The notes: generated from the sequence alone by a model not told the origin. 64,000 nucleotides of DNA from Bradyrhizobium sp. CB1015 (GCF_025200925.1 NZ_CP104174.1:2356001-2420000); one strand, 5' to 3'. Positions 16,540 to 26,101 are shown, numbered from the stretch's first letter. A program made the numbers and translations.

Positions 16540-17880
16540 ATGGCTGACATCCCGACCACTCGCTATGTCAAAAGTGACGACGTCCATATTGCCTATCAGG
16601 TGATTGGCGACGGTCCGCGCGATCTGCTGTTCGTTCCGGGTTTTGTCTCCAATCTTGAAGCGCTCTGGCAGTCGCCGGCGCGCACCGCCTTTTTCCGCAG
16701 GCTTGCTACGTTTGCGCGGATCATCATGTTCGACAAGCGCGGCACCGGGATGTCCGATCGCGGCTCCCAGATCTTCACACTTGAACAGCGGATGCACGAC
16801 GTGCAGGCCGTGCTGGACCAGGTTGGCTCCCAACGGGCCATTTTGTTCGGAATATCTGAGGGCGGGCCGATGTCGTTGCTTTATGCAGCGACCTATCCCG
16901 AGCGCACGTCGGCTCTGGTGCTTTACGGCACCTATGCACGACGTTCGTGGGCGCCCGACTATACCTTCGCATGGACAGATGCGCAGTGGAACACTTTCCT
17001 GGATGACATAGAGCATCACTGGGGTACGACGGATGCAATGAGTTTGCTGATGTGGGCACCCAGCGTGGCCGAGGACAAGCACGCCCTCGAGCAAATCGCT
17101 GCCTACTTCAGGGCCTCAGCAAGCCCCGGCGCGGCATCTGCCATCATGCGCATGAACCGGGATATCGATGTCAGAGATATTCTGCCTGCTACGCGCGTAC
17201 CGACGTTGATTTTGCATCGCACCGACGAGCGCGTCATTGACGTGAAGCATGCCCGCTACATGGTCCAGCGGATTCCTCGCGCCAAACTGATTGAGCTCAA
17301 CGGCGAGGACCATATGGTCTGGGTTGGCAATCAGCACGCAATTCTTGATGAGGTCGAAGAGTTCGTCACCGGGCATCGGCAAGCAGCGGAGCCCGACAGG
17401 GTGCTTGCGACTGTGCTGTTCGTCGACATTGCGGGATCGACGGAACGCGCCGCCGCACTCGGCGACGGCGCCTGGCGCGTGCTGCTCGATGCGTTCTATG
17501 CCAAAGCACGGGGCGTTCTCAGCCAGTATCGAGGACGTGAGATCAACACCGCCGGCGACGGGTTTCTCGCCACGTTCGACGGCCCAGCGCGCGCCGTGCG
17601 CTGCGCCAGCGCAATCAGTGATGCGGTGCACCCGCTCGGTCTGAAGGTCCGCTGCGGTTTGCATACTGGCGAATGCGAATTCGTCGCTCACGATATTGTC
17701 GGCATTGCCGTACATATTGGCGCGCGTGTAGCAGCACTAGCCGCCCCGGGTGAAGTTCTGGTCTCACAGACGGTTCGCGATCTCGTAGCAGGCTCCGGCT
17801 TGACGTTTGAAGAGCGCGGCCGTCACGTCCTGAAAGGTGTCCCCGACGAATGGCGCCTGTTCCGCGCGGTAACATCCTAG
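16540..17880 (+). CDS. Alpha/beta-hydrolase fused to a class III adenylate/guanylate cyclase
   Basis: Residues ~15-275 form an alpha/beta-hydrolase with Ser in GISEGG, Asp in HRTDERVID and His in NGEDHMVWV. Residues ~285-445 form a class III cyclase domain. It has FVDIAGST with the first metal Asp, NTAGDGFLATFDGP with the second, and GLHTGECE on the dimer face. The enzyme would make cAMP (or cGMP) in the cytoplasm, with the hydrolase as a probable regulatory or ligand-binding part. It is a single gene. The hydrolase is clearly related to that fused to the DNA-binding domain at 3738. Confidence 0.9.
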   Translation: MADIPTTRYVKSDDVHIAYQVIGDGPRDLLFVPGFVSNLEALWQSPARTAFFRRLATFARIIMFDKRGTGMSDRGSQIFTLEQRMHDVQAVLDQVGSQRAILFGISEGGPMSLLYAATYPERTSALVLYGTYARRSWAPDYTFAWTDAQWNTFLDDIEHHWGTTDAMSLLMWAPSVAEDKHALEQIAAYFRASASPGAASAIMRMNRDIDVRDILPATRVPTLILHRTDERVIDVKHARYMVQRIPRAKLIELNGEDHMVWVGNQHAILDEVEEFVTGHRQAAEPDRVLATVLFVDIAGSTERAAALGDGAWRVLLDAFYAKARGVLSQYRGREINTAGDGFLATFDGPARAVRCASAISDAVHPLGLKVRCGLHTGECEFVAHDIVGIAVHIGARVAALAAPGEVLVSQTVRDLVAGSGLTFEERGRHVLKGVPDEWRLFRAVTS

Positions 17881-18382
17881 CACACTTTCACAAACTATGC
17901 GATTAGCGCGCTGAACAACCGCTCCTGACCGGTTGCGGCATCAGCCCGCATCCCATGTTGCAGCAGCGAGACGATTTATGCCTCAATCAAAGCACTCATT
18001 CGAGTCAGTACAATGCTGCCTCTTCCGACCATTGAGCGACTGACAGCGTTGGCAACTTCAGCTTGGTACGACATCTCGGTCGGCGTTGCATCCAACCATC
18101 CTCGCAGCTAGTGGCAAGTCATTTCGCGCTGTAGTTGGATTTTTATTCGCGCAGCAGCGATCTTGAGTTGTTTGATGAAGTATTGCCGAAACAGAAGGCT
18201 GATACGATAGATTTTAGGTTACTGGCCCTGTTCTTTTGTGCCGACAACCAAGTCAGCCAATCGCTCAATTCCGACGCTCGAACGCCGAGCTGCGAACAGG
18301 CTATCGGAGAGCGATGAACGGGCTATATCGTCCGCCACTCGTGGCGGAGATTCTAGCCATATTCAGAACAACGAGGGCAGCC
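17881..18382. other. Intergenic region without a convincing gene
   Basis: About 500 bases of mixed composition. A 60-codon frame from 18135 to 18317 is AT-rich and has no ribosome site or motif. I see nothing else supportable. Confidence 0.3.
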
Positions 18383-18601
18383 ATGCCCGCCATCTTCGAC
18401 CTGCTTTATCGCGAATACTGCCGCGCTCGTCTCGCTGAAATGCGGAAACACCTTCTGATTGTCAGACAAAATCCTGAAGACCTAGAAGCCGATTACGCTC
18501 GTGCTGATCAGGTAGTTGGCAGGACAGGACACGCAGCGCGAGATTTGTTGCGCGACGCTGAATTGAAGCGAACAGCCCAAAGTACGTCATTTCGGTTGTG
18601 A
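18383..18601 (+). CDS. Small helical hypothetical protein (72 aa)
   Basis: From ATG 18383 the protein reads MPAIFDLLYREYCRARLAEM and is almost entirely charged helix, ending TAQSTSFRL. The frame is open further upstream (ATG at 18314, MNGLYRPPLV), so the start is unsure. The N-terminal motif resembles small proteins found in Bradyrhizobium. The function is unknown. Confidence 0.45.
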   Translation: MPAIFDLLYREYCRARLAEMRKHLLIVRQNPEDLEADYARADQVVGRTGHAARDLLRDAELKRTAQSTSFRL

Positions 18602-18612
18602 GGGCTCAACTC

Positions 18613-18933
18613 ATGACGAAGCACTTTTCAAAGCGCATTGTGAACCATGTGCTTGTAGGCGTCACATCTGTGGTAACAATCACGATTGCAGCGACATCGG
18701 TGAGAGACCCTATTGTTGCGGCCTTTGCTGCCTCTGTTCCTGGCCCATTCCATCTTGCGACGGAAAAGGCACTTGCAGGTGCGCTGCCGAGCAAACCGCA
18801 GCTCGCCCGCGCGCCAACACGTTGTCGACCTCGATCTGTTCCTCTGCAATGGAAGGTGGACCAGCTTTTCCAGCCGCCTGCGGCTCCTTACCACAAGTCC
18901 CAACCCAGGGCCGCCGCTACCCTTGAGGATTAA
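18613..18933 (+). CDS. Hypothetical protein with an N-terminal hydrophobic segment
   Basis: The ATG lies 12 bases after the stop of the previous small gene. Residues 1-45 (MTKHFSKRIVNHVLVGVTSV, then VTITIAATSV) contain one hydrophobic segment, perhaps an uncleaved signal or anchor. The rest is Arg/Pro-rich and less protein-like, so the frame may be broken after about residue 60. Confidence 0.35.
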   Translation: MTKHFSKRIVNHVLVGVTSVVTITIAATSVRDPIVAAFAASVPGPFHLATEKALAGALPSKPQLARAPTRCRPRSVPLQWKVDQLFQPPAAPYHKSQPRAAATLED

Positions 18934-19087
18934 CGCGAAGGGCAAGCCGACGCTTTGCTTTCGTTCGCTCCGCCGCGATCACCGTCGCCTACGTTGAAGA
19001 TGTTATCTGCCTGTGAAGTAGATTACCTTTCTTCGTTCTTGGCGTGGGCTAGTGTGAAGAACAGTTCCTACTTGACGGAGACTCACA

Positions 19088-19285
19088 ATGTTCGCAGCAG
19101 TCAAATGGAACTCCCCACACGGCCTTCGCGAATGGGTCATGATGGCTGTGGCGCTCGTCATCGGCACACAGGCAAACCGGCAGAATGGCGAAAGGAAGCA
19201 AAGGCAGCCACTCTGGAAGCGTTTCGACGACACCCATCATTGGGATGCAACCGCGGAAGAGTGGGTCTCGAACCTAGACCGCTAA
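19088..19285 (+). CDS. Small protein with a conserved FDDTHHWD tail (65 aa)
   Basis: ACGGAGACTCACA precedes the ATG. The protein starts MFAAVKWNSPHGLREWVMMA, has one short hydrophobic stretch, and ends with the motif WKRFDDTHHWDATAEEWV. The same tail (WRHFDDTHHWDSTAEEWI) closes the methyltransferase encoded at 41887-42972, and the DNA of the two tails is also alike. The motif is rich in Asp, His and Trp and might bind a metal or a partner. The function is unknown. Confidence 0.55.
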   Translation: MFAAVKWNSPHGLREWVMMAVALVIGTQANRQNGERKQRQPLWKRFDDTHHWDATAEEWVSNLDR

Positions 19286-19814
19286 TCGTGCCGCGCATAT
19301 GCCTTTCGCGCGGTGGCATTGGACTGCAGAAAGTTCATCTTCCTGACTGAGGCCTCTGGGGGGCGCAAGCAGGAGGCAATCTGATTATGCGTGCGGATTC
19401 TTTCGGTTCTTGAGGGATTCGAAATCGATCTTCTGTGCGTTAACTTCGAACGTGGAGAGAGCGGCGTTTTTGTGACTGGTCTCGCACTTCTGCTTCTGGC
19501 CCGTCGCTGCCGGATCCCACGGCCGAGGATATGTAGGCTGTCGCGAGAAAGACCGGATCTAACTTAAAAACCGGCCCAAAACGTCGCGATTGACCCCCTC
19601 GGAATTGCAGCCACTCCAACAGCATGTTCTGTTCTGGTGGCCTCGCCTCCCCCAAGCCTACGACGGCGCAATCTCCACCAGGAAATCCATGGCGGCGCGC
19701 GCGCGGTTCGCGCAAGATCGGGATGAGTGACGAGCAGCAGGTCGACTGATCTGACACGCTCCGGCGGAAGGAGCTGGATCAGGTCCGGATCGCGATTGCT
19801 AGGAGAACGCAGAT
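19286..19814. other. Intergenic region without a convincing gene
   Basis: About 530 bases, with no motif-bearing frame on either strand. It may hold the decayed upstream part of the substrate-binding protein fragment that begins at 19815. Confidence 0.3.
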
Positions 19815-19973
19815 ATGGCACGCTTGCTAGGAGAGGCTGCCGTGATCGAGCGCCTCCATGCCGGCGGCATGGTGGCGAAGACGACAAGTGCAGCAGAGTT
19901 CAAGATGCGCGTCGCTGGCGATGTGGCCAAACGGGCTTCGGTCATCGCCGTTGCGAATATGGAACGCATCTGA
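19815..19973 (+). pseudogene. C-terminal fragment of a TctC/Bug-type substrate-binding protein
   Basis: The 52-residue frame contains AAVIERLHAGGMVAKTTSAA, EFKMRV and ANMERI. These match the order found at the end of tripartite-tricarboxylate (Bug) binding proteins: a short helix ending in Gly-Met, then a D/EF helix, then an Ala-Asn-Ile-type end. No upstream part or signal peptide is present, so it would be a relic. The resemblance is by pattern only. Confidence 0.35.
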
Positions 19974-20050
19974 AGGGTCGATGGCATGGAGATCAAGTTT
20001 GGTGGCAGACCAAATGCCATCGTGCTTGCGATGCTCGGTCCGAGGCGGCG

Positions 20051-20866
20051 ATGACGAATCATGAGCTGCAATCCTCCGAATTTTATCGGGTGCGTTACTC
20101 CGGTGCGCTTCAGCAATTGCAAGACGCGGTCTTCTCCGAGGTATACGACGATTACTTCGGTCAAAGCAGCTGGATCACCACGGCCGACTATGATCGTTTC
20201 TTTTCCATGCTCGAGGTCGCGCGAGCCTCTAGCGTTTTGGATGTTGCTTCCGGCTGGGGAGCGCCGGCGCTGCGGCTTGCGCGCCGGACGGGGTGTTCGG
20301 TCGTCGGTATCGAGATCAACCACGAAGCCGTGGCGAGTGCGACCGCGCTTGCTGAACAGCTTGACCTTGCCGCCCGGGTCCGCTTCGAGCTGCGCGACGC
20401 GAGTCAGCCTCTAAGCTTCCCGGACGGCGCCTTCGACGCGATCTGCTGCTTCGACGCGCTCGGGTACTTCCTCGACCGGGACCGAGTGTTTGCGGAATGG
20501 TCACGCCTGCTTATGCCCGGGGGGCGACTGCTCTTCACCGAACTGATCGTTACGGGTCTGATATCGAATGAGGAGATCGCGCAGCGCTGGCCGTCACAAA
20601 CCTTTATGATCTCAGTGCCGGGCCTGAGCGAGCGCCTGCTCGGGGAAAAAGATTTTAAACTTACTCATCGCGAAGACCTAACCCACACGTTGGCGGAGCT
20701 CGCCAAGCGCCATTGCGCGGCCCGTGTGCATCACAGCGCCGAACTACGAGCCCTCGAAGGCGACAATTTGTTCGACACCCTCACGACGTACAGAGCCGTG
20801 GCAGAACGCCTCGCGCGCGAGGGACGCCTCGCTCATGTTCTGTTCGTTGCGCAAAAGCCAGCTTAG
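20051..20866 (+). CDS. Class I SAM-dependent methyltransferase
   Basis: The start is taken as ATG 20051, because the preceding reading frame is not protein-like. Motif I is VLDVASGWGAPALRLARRTG, followed by VVGIEINHEAVASA (acidic end of beta 2), FELRDASQPLSFPDGAFDAI and a motif III region LMPGGRLLFTELIV. The 271-residue length fits small-molecule methyltransferases such as the sarcosine/dimethylglycine or cyclopropane-synthase-like groups. A 22-codon frame (19986-20054) ends with ATGA overlapping this start and may act as a leader. The substrate is unknown. Confidence 0.8.
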   Translation: MTNHELQSSEFYRVRYSGALQQLQDAVFSEVYDDYFGQSSWITTADYDRFFSMLEVARASSVLDVASGWGAPALRLARRTGCSVVGIEINHEAVASATALAEQLDLAARVRFELRDASQPLSFPDGAFDAICCFDALGYFLDRDRVFAEWSRLLMPGGRLLFTELIVTGLISNEEIAQRWPSQTFMISVPGLSERLLGEKDFKLTHREDLTHTLAELAKRHCAARVHHSAELRALEGDNLFDTLTTYRAVAERLAREGRLAHVLFVAQKPA

Positions 20867-20899
20867 CCGCGAGGCTCAGACGCTGTTTGATATGAACCG

Positions 20900-21066
20900 A
20901 AGATGTCTGCTTATGGCCCATCTGCGAAGTTGCGTCCAGGCGATCGGAAGTCCGCTCGTTGAGCCAGAGCGGCCAGATTTACTCAACCTGAGTTCTTCGC
21001 GTTTTGACCGTTTGCATAAATCGCTGTTCGCGAGTCGGGACGACGCTTCTGGTCAGTTTCGAAAGT
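20900..21066. repeat. Intergenic repeat of the GGCCCAT type
   Basis: The segment TGCTTATGGCCCATCTGCGA and its continuation to CGCGTTTTGACC resemble the sequences at 22900-23020 and the right flank of the IS1111 element. They probably belong to a dispersed noncoding repeat family. No gene is seen between the methyltransferase and the LysR gene. Confidence 0.4.
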
Positions 21067-21966
21067 TCAGAGCGACAAACGCGACACGCCCAAGGCTTCG
21101 ACAAGAAAATCAATGAACAGACGCGCTCGCAGTGGGAGTTGCCGCTCGAACGCGTGCAGGACGTAGACCGGCGTGGTGAACATCGGTATCTCCGGCAGCA
21201 CGACATTCAATCGTCCGGTGGCAAGCTCGTCCTCGATGGCGATGCGCATGAACTGCGTGATGCCAACGCCTTTTACGACTGCCTCAATCAAGGACTGAGC
21301 ATCATCGCTATCGAAGGGGCCATTGGGGATGAGCCGCGTGCCGTCTGCAAAAGTAAATGCTTGCGGACGGCCGCCAAGCAGGTGGCGAAGGCAGGCATGC
21401 TGCGCGAGATCGTCGATCGACTGCGGGATTCCCCTCCGTTGAAGATATTCTGGCGATGCGCCCAGAACGTATTGCAGGACGCCCAACGAACGACCGATCA
21501 AGTTTGTATCTTCCAACTCTCCAATTCTGACAGCGAGATCGAAACCCTCACGGATGAGATCGACGCGGCGGTCTGTGACGCTGAGGTCGAGCTTAATGTC
21601 TGGATAGCGCTCCAGGAACGAGCCCGCCCATGCGGAAATCAGCGGGCGCCCAAATGTGCTCGGCACGGTTACCCGAAGCACGCCTCGCACGTTGCCCGGC
21701 ACCTGCACGATGTCATCGGCTTCCTCTATCGCGCGCAGATGGGGGGCCACATGCTCATAATAAGCGGCGCCTTCGGAAGTCGGGCTGAGCGTGCGCGTTG
21801 AGCGCTGCAGCAAGCGTACACCGAGACGCTGTTCGAGGCGCGCGACGCTTTTCGATACCGCTGAAGGACTGGCGCCGATCGACCTGGCGGCGCCGGCGAA
21901 AGAACCTGCGTCAACCGTCCGCACGAAGGCCAGCAGACCGGCCGTTCTTTCCAAAATCGTTGTCAT
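21067..21966 (-). CDS. LysR-family transcriptional regulator
   Basis: This 299-residue regulator has the N-terminal winged helix GSFAGAARSIGASPSAVSKS, then VARLEQRLGVRLLQRSTRTL, and a C-terminal effector-binding domain starting about residue 90 (VRGVLRVTVPSTFGRPLISA). It belongs to the CrgA/AaeR-like group with the TRTLSPTSEG wing. It is transcribed away from the alpha/beta-hydrolase at 22125, with 158 bases between the two starts. This classical arrangement suggests that it controls that hydrolase and itself. Confidence 0.9.
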   Translation of the reverse strand: MTTILERTAGLLAFVRTVDAGSFAGAARSIGASPSAVSKSVARLEQRLGVRLLQRSTRTLSPTSEGAAYYEHVAPHLRAIEEADDIVQVPGNVRGVLRVTVPSTFGRPLISAWAGSFLERYPDIKLDLSVTDRRVDLIREGFDLAVRIGELEDTNLIGRSLGVLQYVLGASPEYLQRRGIPQSIDDLAQHACLRHLLGGRPQAFTFADGTRLIPNGPFDSDDAQSLIEAVVKGVGITQFMRIAIEDELATGRLNVVLPEIPMFTTPVYVLHAFERQLPLRARLFIDFLVEALGVSRLSL

Positions 21967-22124
21967 TCAGGACTTTTGATCACGAAAGAACCGAACGATT
22001 CACAGCTATACGGCTATCTATGAACGAATAAGTTGGTGGGTGCAACGGGGAATACTCCTTGGCCCCGTTCTGAGTCTTCCAATCCCTCCATCACTGAAGT
22101 TCGTACAAGAAAAGGGAATGCAGT

Positions 22125-22826
22125 ATGTCTGCGCAAACCAAACCAACGATCGTTTTCTGCCACGGCATCTGGGCCGATGGTTCTTGTTTCAACAAAGTCA
22201 TTCCGGCATTGCAGGCCGACGGCTACGAGGTAATCGCCGTGCAATATGGCCTGGACTCCTTCGAAGAGGACTTGGCGACGGTGAAGCGCACACTCAATCG
22301 TGTTGGCAGTCCGGTCCTTCTCGTCGGCCATTCGTATGGCGGAGCCACCATCACGGGCTCGGGCACCGACGAGCGCGTGCTCGGTCTCGTCTACATTGCA
22401 GCGGTCGCTCCGGATGCCGGCGAGACCGTACAGGACCAACTCGACAAGTACCCGTCGGATATTTTCTCTCGCGTCGAGGTCGCCGATGGGCGTGCTTGGA
22501 TGCTTCCGAGCGGCACCGAGTTCTTCGCAGGAGATCTCTCCGAGGAGGACCAGAAGCTGGTTTGGGCCACCCATTATGCGCCCGTCTACAATCTGTTCCA
22601 GCAACAGAAGCTCAGCGCCGACAAAATCGCCTGGAGGTCGAAGCCAAGCTGGTACATTCTGGCCACGCAAGATCACACTGTGCATCCCGACCTGCAACGC
22701 TGGGTCTCAAAGCGCATGGGAGCGACCGTAATCGAGGTGGCGAGCAGCCATGTGCCGATGCTCTCCCAGCCTGATGTCGTTATTGACGTAATTCGAAAGG
22801 CCGCGGCCGCCGTTCAAAAAAGCTGA
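22125..22826 (+). CDS. Alpha/beta-hydrolase (esterase type)
   Basis: This 233-residue cytoplasmic hydrolase has its nucleophile Ser70 in GHSYGG, an oxyanion strand FCHGIWADGSCF, the acid in TQDHTVHPD (about 183-189) and His209 in ASSHVPMLSQPD. This end pattern is typical of the small EstC/salicylate-esterase-like hydrolases often annotated simply as alpha/beta-hydrolase. It diverges from the LysR gene at 21966 and is closed by a strong terminator at 22854. No cargo genes follow, so the LysR-hydrolase pair is the whole unit. Confidence 0.85.
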   Translation: MSAQTKPTIVFCHGIWADGSCFNKVIPALQADGYEVIAVQYGLDSFEEDLATVKRTLNRVGSPVLLVGHSYGGATITGSGTDERVLGLVYIAAVAPDAGETVQDQLDKYPSDIFSRVEVADGRAWMLPSGTEFFAGDLSEEDQKLVWATHYAPVYNLFQQQKLSADKIAWRSKPSWYILATQDHTVHPDLQRWVSKRMGATVIEVASSHVPMLSQPDVVIDVIRKAAAAVQKS

Positions 22827-22853
22827 TCGCAACAAGCATACATTGCCGAGCAC

Positions 22854-22885
22854 GAGAGGTCGTTCGTAAGGCGACCTCTCTTATT
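22854..22885 (+). terminator. Rho-independent terminator of the hydrolase gene
   Basis: GAGAGGTCG at 22854-22862 pairs with CGACCTCTC at 22872-22880 and is followed by TTATT. It sits 28 bases after the stop of the hydrolase gene. Confidence 0.75.
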
Positions 22886-22892
22886 CACTGGT

Positions 22893-23025
22893 ATGCGATG
22901 GCCGCTTTTTGGCCCGTTTGCGACGTGCCAACTGGCGCTGAATATGTCCGGTTAGTGGGGAAGACCGGAAGTGTCCTGCCGACTGCCGAAACGGCGCTTT
23001 TGACCCATCTGCGACATCGATGCGT
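22893..23025. repeat. Dispersed noncoding repeat with GGCCCGTTTGCGAC/GACCCATCTGCGAC units
   Basis: Two related units, TTTTTGGCCCGTTTGCGACG near 22905 and CGCTTTTGACCCATCTGCGA near 22995, lie about 95 bases apart. Both resemble the flank of the IS1111 element and the segment at 20905. The long open frames across them on both strands have no motifs. The rest of 23025-23270 has no supportable gene. Confidence 0.4.
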
Positions 23026-23270
23026 CGAGTTTGTTGTGTTGCACAACGCAGGGATATGCGGCGCCGTGCATAAGCCGGCGCGCAGCTTGAAATCGCCAGA
23101 TTTTGTTGGGGCCACCGGCACGTCCTGCTGGCGTCGGCGTAATAATAAGCCGAGGAAAGCTGAGCCCCCGGCCCGCGGGTCCGGCCTTCGAGGTCGGTAC
23201 CCACGAACTCAACCGGTTCTTTGGTGGATCACGATGAATCGAGGTCTCCGCTGGGACCCGACCTATCGCG

Positions 23271-24596
23271 TCAAAGGTGATCGCGCGCGAAATCGCGATC
23301 CTTGACGTCCGGCAGGAGCGCTGTGCTGACGATGCTGACGATCGCGCAGCCGAAGATGTAGAGCGCGATGACATAGCCCGAACCTGTGGCGGCCAATAGC
23401 GCTGTCGCGATCATCGGCGCCGGCCCGCCGGCAACCACCGCAGCCAGTTGAAAGCCGATCGAGGCGCCGCTGTAGCGCAGGCGGGGCGTGAATACTTCGG
23501 CAGTCAGCGCCGCCAGCGGCCCCCACATCAAATCATGGAAAAACAATGCGACGATGGTCGCCATGATCACCAGGCCGGGCACACCGCTGTTGAGCATCGC
23601 GAAATAGGGAAACGCGAAGAGCCCAGTGGCGGCCGCGCCGAAAACATAAACCCGCTTGCGGCCGAGCCGGTCAGACAGATAGCCGGATAACGGGATCGTG
23701 AAGAACGATATGAACGAGCCGACCAGAAGCGCTATCAGAATGAAGTCGCGCGACAGGTGAACGACCTGCATGCCGTAGGGGAAGATGAAGGCGAGGTAGA
23801 TGAAGACCGGCGCCATTTCGCCCATGCGCACCAGCGCTGTGAGGGCGATCTCCCTCGGTTGGCGCTTGAAAACCTCGACGACGGGCGCGCGCGCCAGCCG
23901 CTCCTCGGCGATCACTCGCTGGAAGATCGGTGTCTCGAGGATTCCGAGACGAATCCACAAGCCGATTGCGAACATGACAATGCTCAGCCAGAACGGGACG
24001 CGCCAGCCCCAGCTCAGGAACTCTTCTCCGGACATCTGGCTGAACGCCAGGATCGCGAGGGTCGCCAAGAAGAACCCGGCCGGCCCGCCGAATTGCGGCC
24101 AGGCTGCGATGATCCCGTGATTCCGGTTGGTGCGCGCCCACTCCATCGACATCAGGACCGAGCCGCCCCATTCACCGCCGGCGCCGATTCCCTGAACAAA
24201 CCGCAGGACGATCAGCAAGACCGCGCCCCAAATGCCGATCTGCTCATAGGTCGGGACGCAGCCTACCAGGAAGGTCGACAAGCCAGTTAGCAATAGCGTC
24301 GCGATGAGCGCTGCCTTGCGGCCGATGCGATCACCGTAATGGCCGAAGATCGCCGCGCCGATCGGTCGAGCGACAAAGCCGACTGCGAAAGTGGCGAACG
24401 CCTGCAGCGTGGCGGTGAGTGGTTCGGACGACGGAAAATACAATTTCGCAAAGATGATCGCTGCCATCTGGCCATACAGCAGGAAATCGTACCACGCGAT
24501 CGTCGTGCCGACCGTGCTGGCGATGACCGCCCGGCGCAGGTGGGTGCGGTGCTCGAGCTCGGACATCGGTACGACGGAGATTTCAGCAGCCGGCAT
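23271..24596 (-). CDS. MFS transporter, metabolite:H+ symporter (MHS) type
   Basis: The start is set at 24596, where GGGGAGGATCGTCA precedes ATG (MPAAEISVVPMSELEHRTHL). A longer frame upstream lacks such a site. The 441 residues form 12 membrane segments. MHS-group signatures are present: STVGTTIAWYDFLLYGQMAA, GHYGDRIGRKAALI (loop 2-3) and RFVQGIGAGGEWGGSVLMSM. Such proteins import carboxylates, betaine or aromatic acids together with protons. It stands alone on its strand between a repeat region and the Crp/Fnr gene, so the substrate is not indicated. Confidence 0.9.
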   Translation of the reverse strand: MPAAEISVVPMSELEHRTHLRRAVIASTVGTTIAWYDFLLYGQMAAIIFAKLYFPSSEPLTATLQAFATFAVGFVARPIGAAIFGHYGDRIGRKAALIATLLLTGLSTFLVGCVPTYEQIGIWGAVLLIVLRFVQGIGAGGEWGGSVLMSMEWARTNRNHGIIAAWPQFGGPAGFFLATLAILAFSQMSGEEFLSWGWRVPFWLSIVMFAIGLWIRLGILETPIFQRVIAEERLARAPVVEVFKRQPREIALTALVRMGEMAPVFIYLAFIFPYGMQVVHLSRDFILIALLVGSFISFFTIPLSGYLSDRLGRKRVYVFGAAATGLFAFPYFAMLNSGVPGLVIMATIVALFFHDLMWGPLAALTAEVFTPRLRYSGASIGFQLAAVVAGGPAPMIATALLAATGSGYVIALYIFGCAIVSIVSTALLPDVKDRDFARDHL

Positions 24597-25088
24597 TGAC
24601 GATCCTCCCCTGCCGGGCATCGGCCAGCCGAGGCCAGTACCGTGTCGTCTCGGGTCGACGATAACATCGGCCGCGGGCCAATGCACTCGGCTACCATCCC
24701 ATCCTCGCCGCTTGCCCTCGCTGACGACGATCGAGTAGGGCCGAGTTCGGCGCACGCACTTCGCTGCACATGCTAAGGCCTCGATCTGTGGCGCGACCCA
24801 AAGACTCGGTGCGCTTCCCTGATGTCGGGGGTGTCGGGGCGACCGGAAAAACATTCGTTCAATCCGGTCCTTATGAGTCATGATCCTATTCGGACCTTGC
24901 TCTGGTCAGTGCTATTGTCTCGCGGTTGCTATGGCGACGGTGTAATTTCAATAAGACGTCTGCTCGGCGAGGGAGAGCCGGAGTGCTTGCCTCGATTGTT
25001 CTGCTTTTGGAAGCAGTGCTCGTAACACGGGATGATCGGGGTCCAGATTACCGTCGGCGGATGAGGACTATCCGAGGCAGCGAGTCCC
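24597..25088. other. Intergenic region upstream of the transporter and the Crp/Fnr gene
   Basis: About 490 bases between divergent genes, holding both promoters. No protein-like frame with a ribosome site is seen on either strand. Confidence 0.3.
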
Positions 25089-25790
25089 ATGCACCCTGGC
25101 CGGCAGTTGGAGTTTTTGAAGCGCGTCCAGATCCTGGCTGGTATATCGGAGATATCTTTGGAAGAGCTCGCCAAGACGTGCAGATGGCATACTTACAAAC
25201 GCGGTGAAGAAATACTCGGGTATCGCGATCCTTCGAACAATGTATTCTTTCTTGTCTCCGGCAGGGTCCGCGCAATCATCCACTCTGCACGTGGGAAAGC
25301 TATCATCCTTAGGGACCTTAGGACGGGCGACATTTTTGGTGAGATTTCTGCCATTGACGGGAGTCCACGATCGGCATCGATCGAGGCACTGGAGGCAGCC
25401 ACCGTCGCGACGCTGACTTCTAGTCAGTTTGAAAATCTGCTGCTCAAGGAGCCAAGCGTCGCAATGGCAACGCTGCGCCACGTCGCTGGTGAACTGAGGA
25501 GATTGTCGCAACGCGTGCTCGAGTTCAGCACACTTGTTGTGCAAAACCGAATTCAGGCGGAATTGCTCCGTCTGGCGGCTGATGCGGATAGAGACGGAGC
25601 GCAACCGTTGTTATCGCCGGCCCCATCGCTTTCCGACATTGCCAACCGTGTTAGCACTCATAGAGAAGCAGTTTCTCGGGAGGTAAGCCGTCTCACTTCG
25701 ATCGGTCTGTTGCGTCGCGAGGGACGCAACCTGCGGGTCACCGACATCGGCCGTCTAGAAAAGCTTGTGCGCGACATCAAGGGCGAGTAG
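25089..25790 (+). CDS. Crp/Fnr-family transcriptional regulator
   Basis: Residues ~10-125 form a cyclic-nucleotide-binding fold (FFLVSGRVRAIIHSARGKAI, DLRTGDIFGEISAIDGSPRS). Residues ~150-225 form the HTH_Crp domain (LSDIANRVSTHREAVSREVS, RLTSIGLLRREGRN). No cysteine cluster for an Fnr-type iron-sulphur centre is present at the N-terminus, so it is more likely Crp-like. FGEISAIDGSPRSASIEA matches the phosphate-binding cassette, with Arg and Ser at the expected places, so cAMP binding is plausible. The window also encodes two cyclases. Confidence 0.9.
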   Translation: MHPGRQLEFLKRVQILAGISEISLEELAKTCRWHTYKRGEEILGYRDPSNNVFFLVSGRVRAIIHSARGKAIILRDLRTGDIFGEISAIDGSPRSASIEALEAATVATLTSSQFENLLLKEPSVAMATLRHVAGELRRLSQRVLEFSTLVVQNRIQAELLRLAADADRDGAQPLLSPAPSLSDIANRVSTHREAVSREVSRLTSIGLLRREGRNLRVTDIGRLEKLVRDIKGE

Positions 25791-26101
25791 CCCACTCCTG
25801 GTGCGACGTGGCACGGGGTGCGCGCGATGGGCCGATCCCACCGCTCAGAATTTTTTTCGTACATTGGCAAAACTCAACGCTTGGTGCGATTCCTGGGCGT
25901 AGCCTCGCCTCACCGGGTCGACGATCACTATGTCTCAATCGGCTTTACCGGAACCGAGAGTAACGAACGGAGCAAACCCGATTCATAGGTACTTTGCACT
26001 GGTAGCCCTAGGTCACACCTGGACTTAAAATGGATCGCTAACCCCCAGCGGCGGAGCTAGCTTGTGTGGGGCTCGCTCACATTACGCGCCGGCGAAATTG
26101 A
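25791..26101. other. Intergenic region without a gene
   Basis: About 310 bases after the Crp/Fnr gene. A T-rich stretch (AATTTTTTTCG near 25850) could end that transcript, although no good stem precedes it. Nothing else is seen. Confidence 0.3.

Noticed and set aside
22881..23374. Long overlapping frames on both strands after the hydrolase terminator
   Set aside because: They cross dispersed repeats, are Arg/Ser-rich and lack motifs; I treat the region as noncoding.
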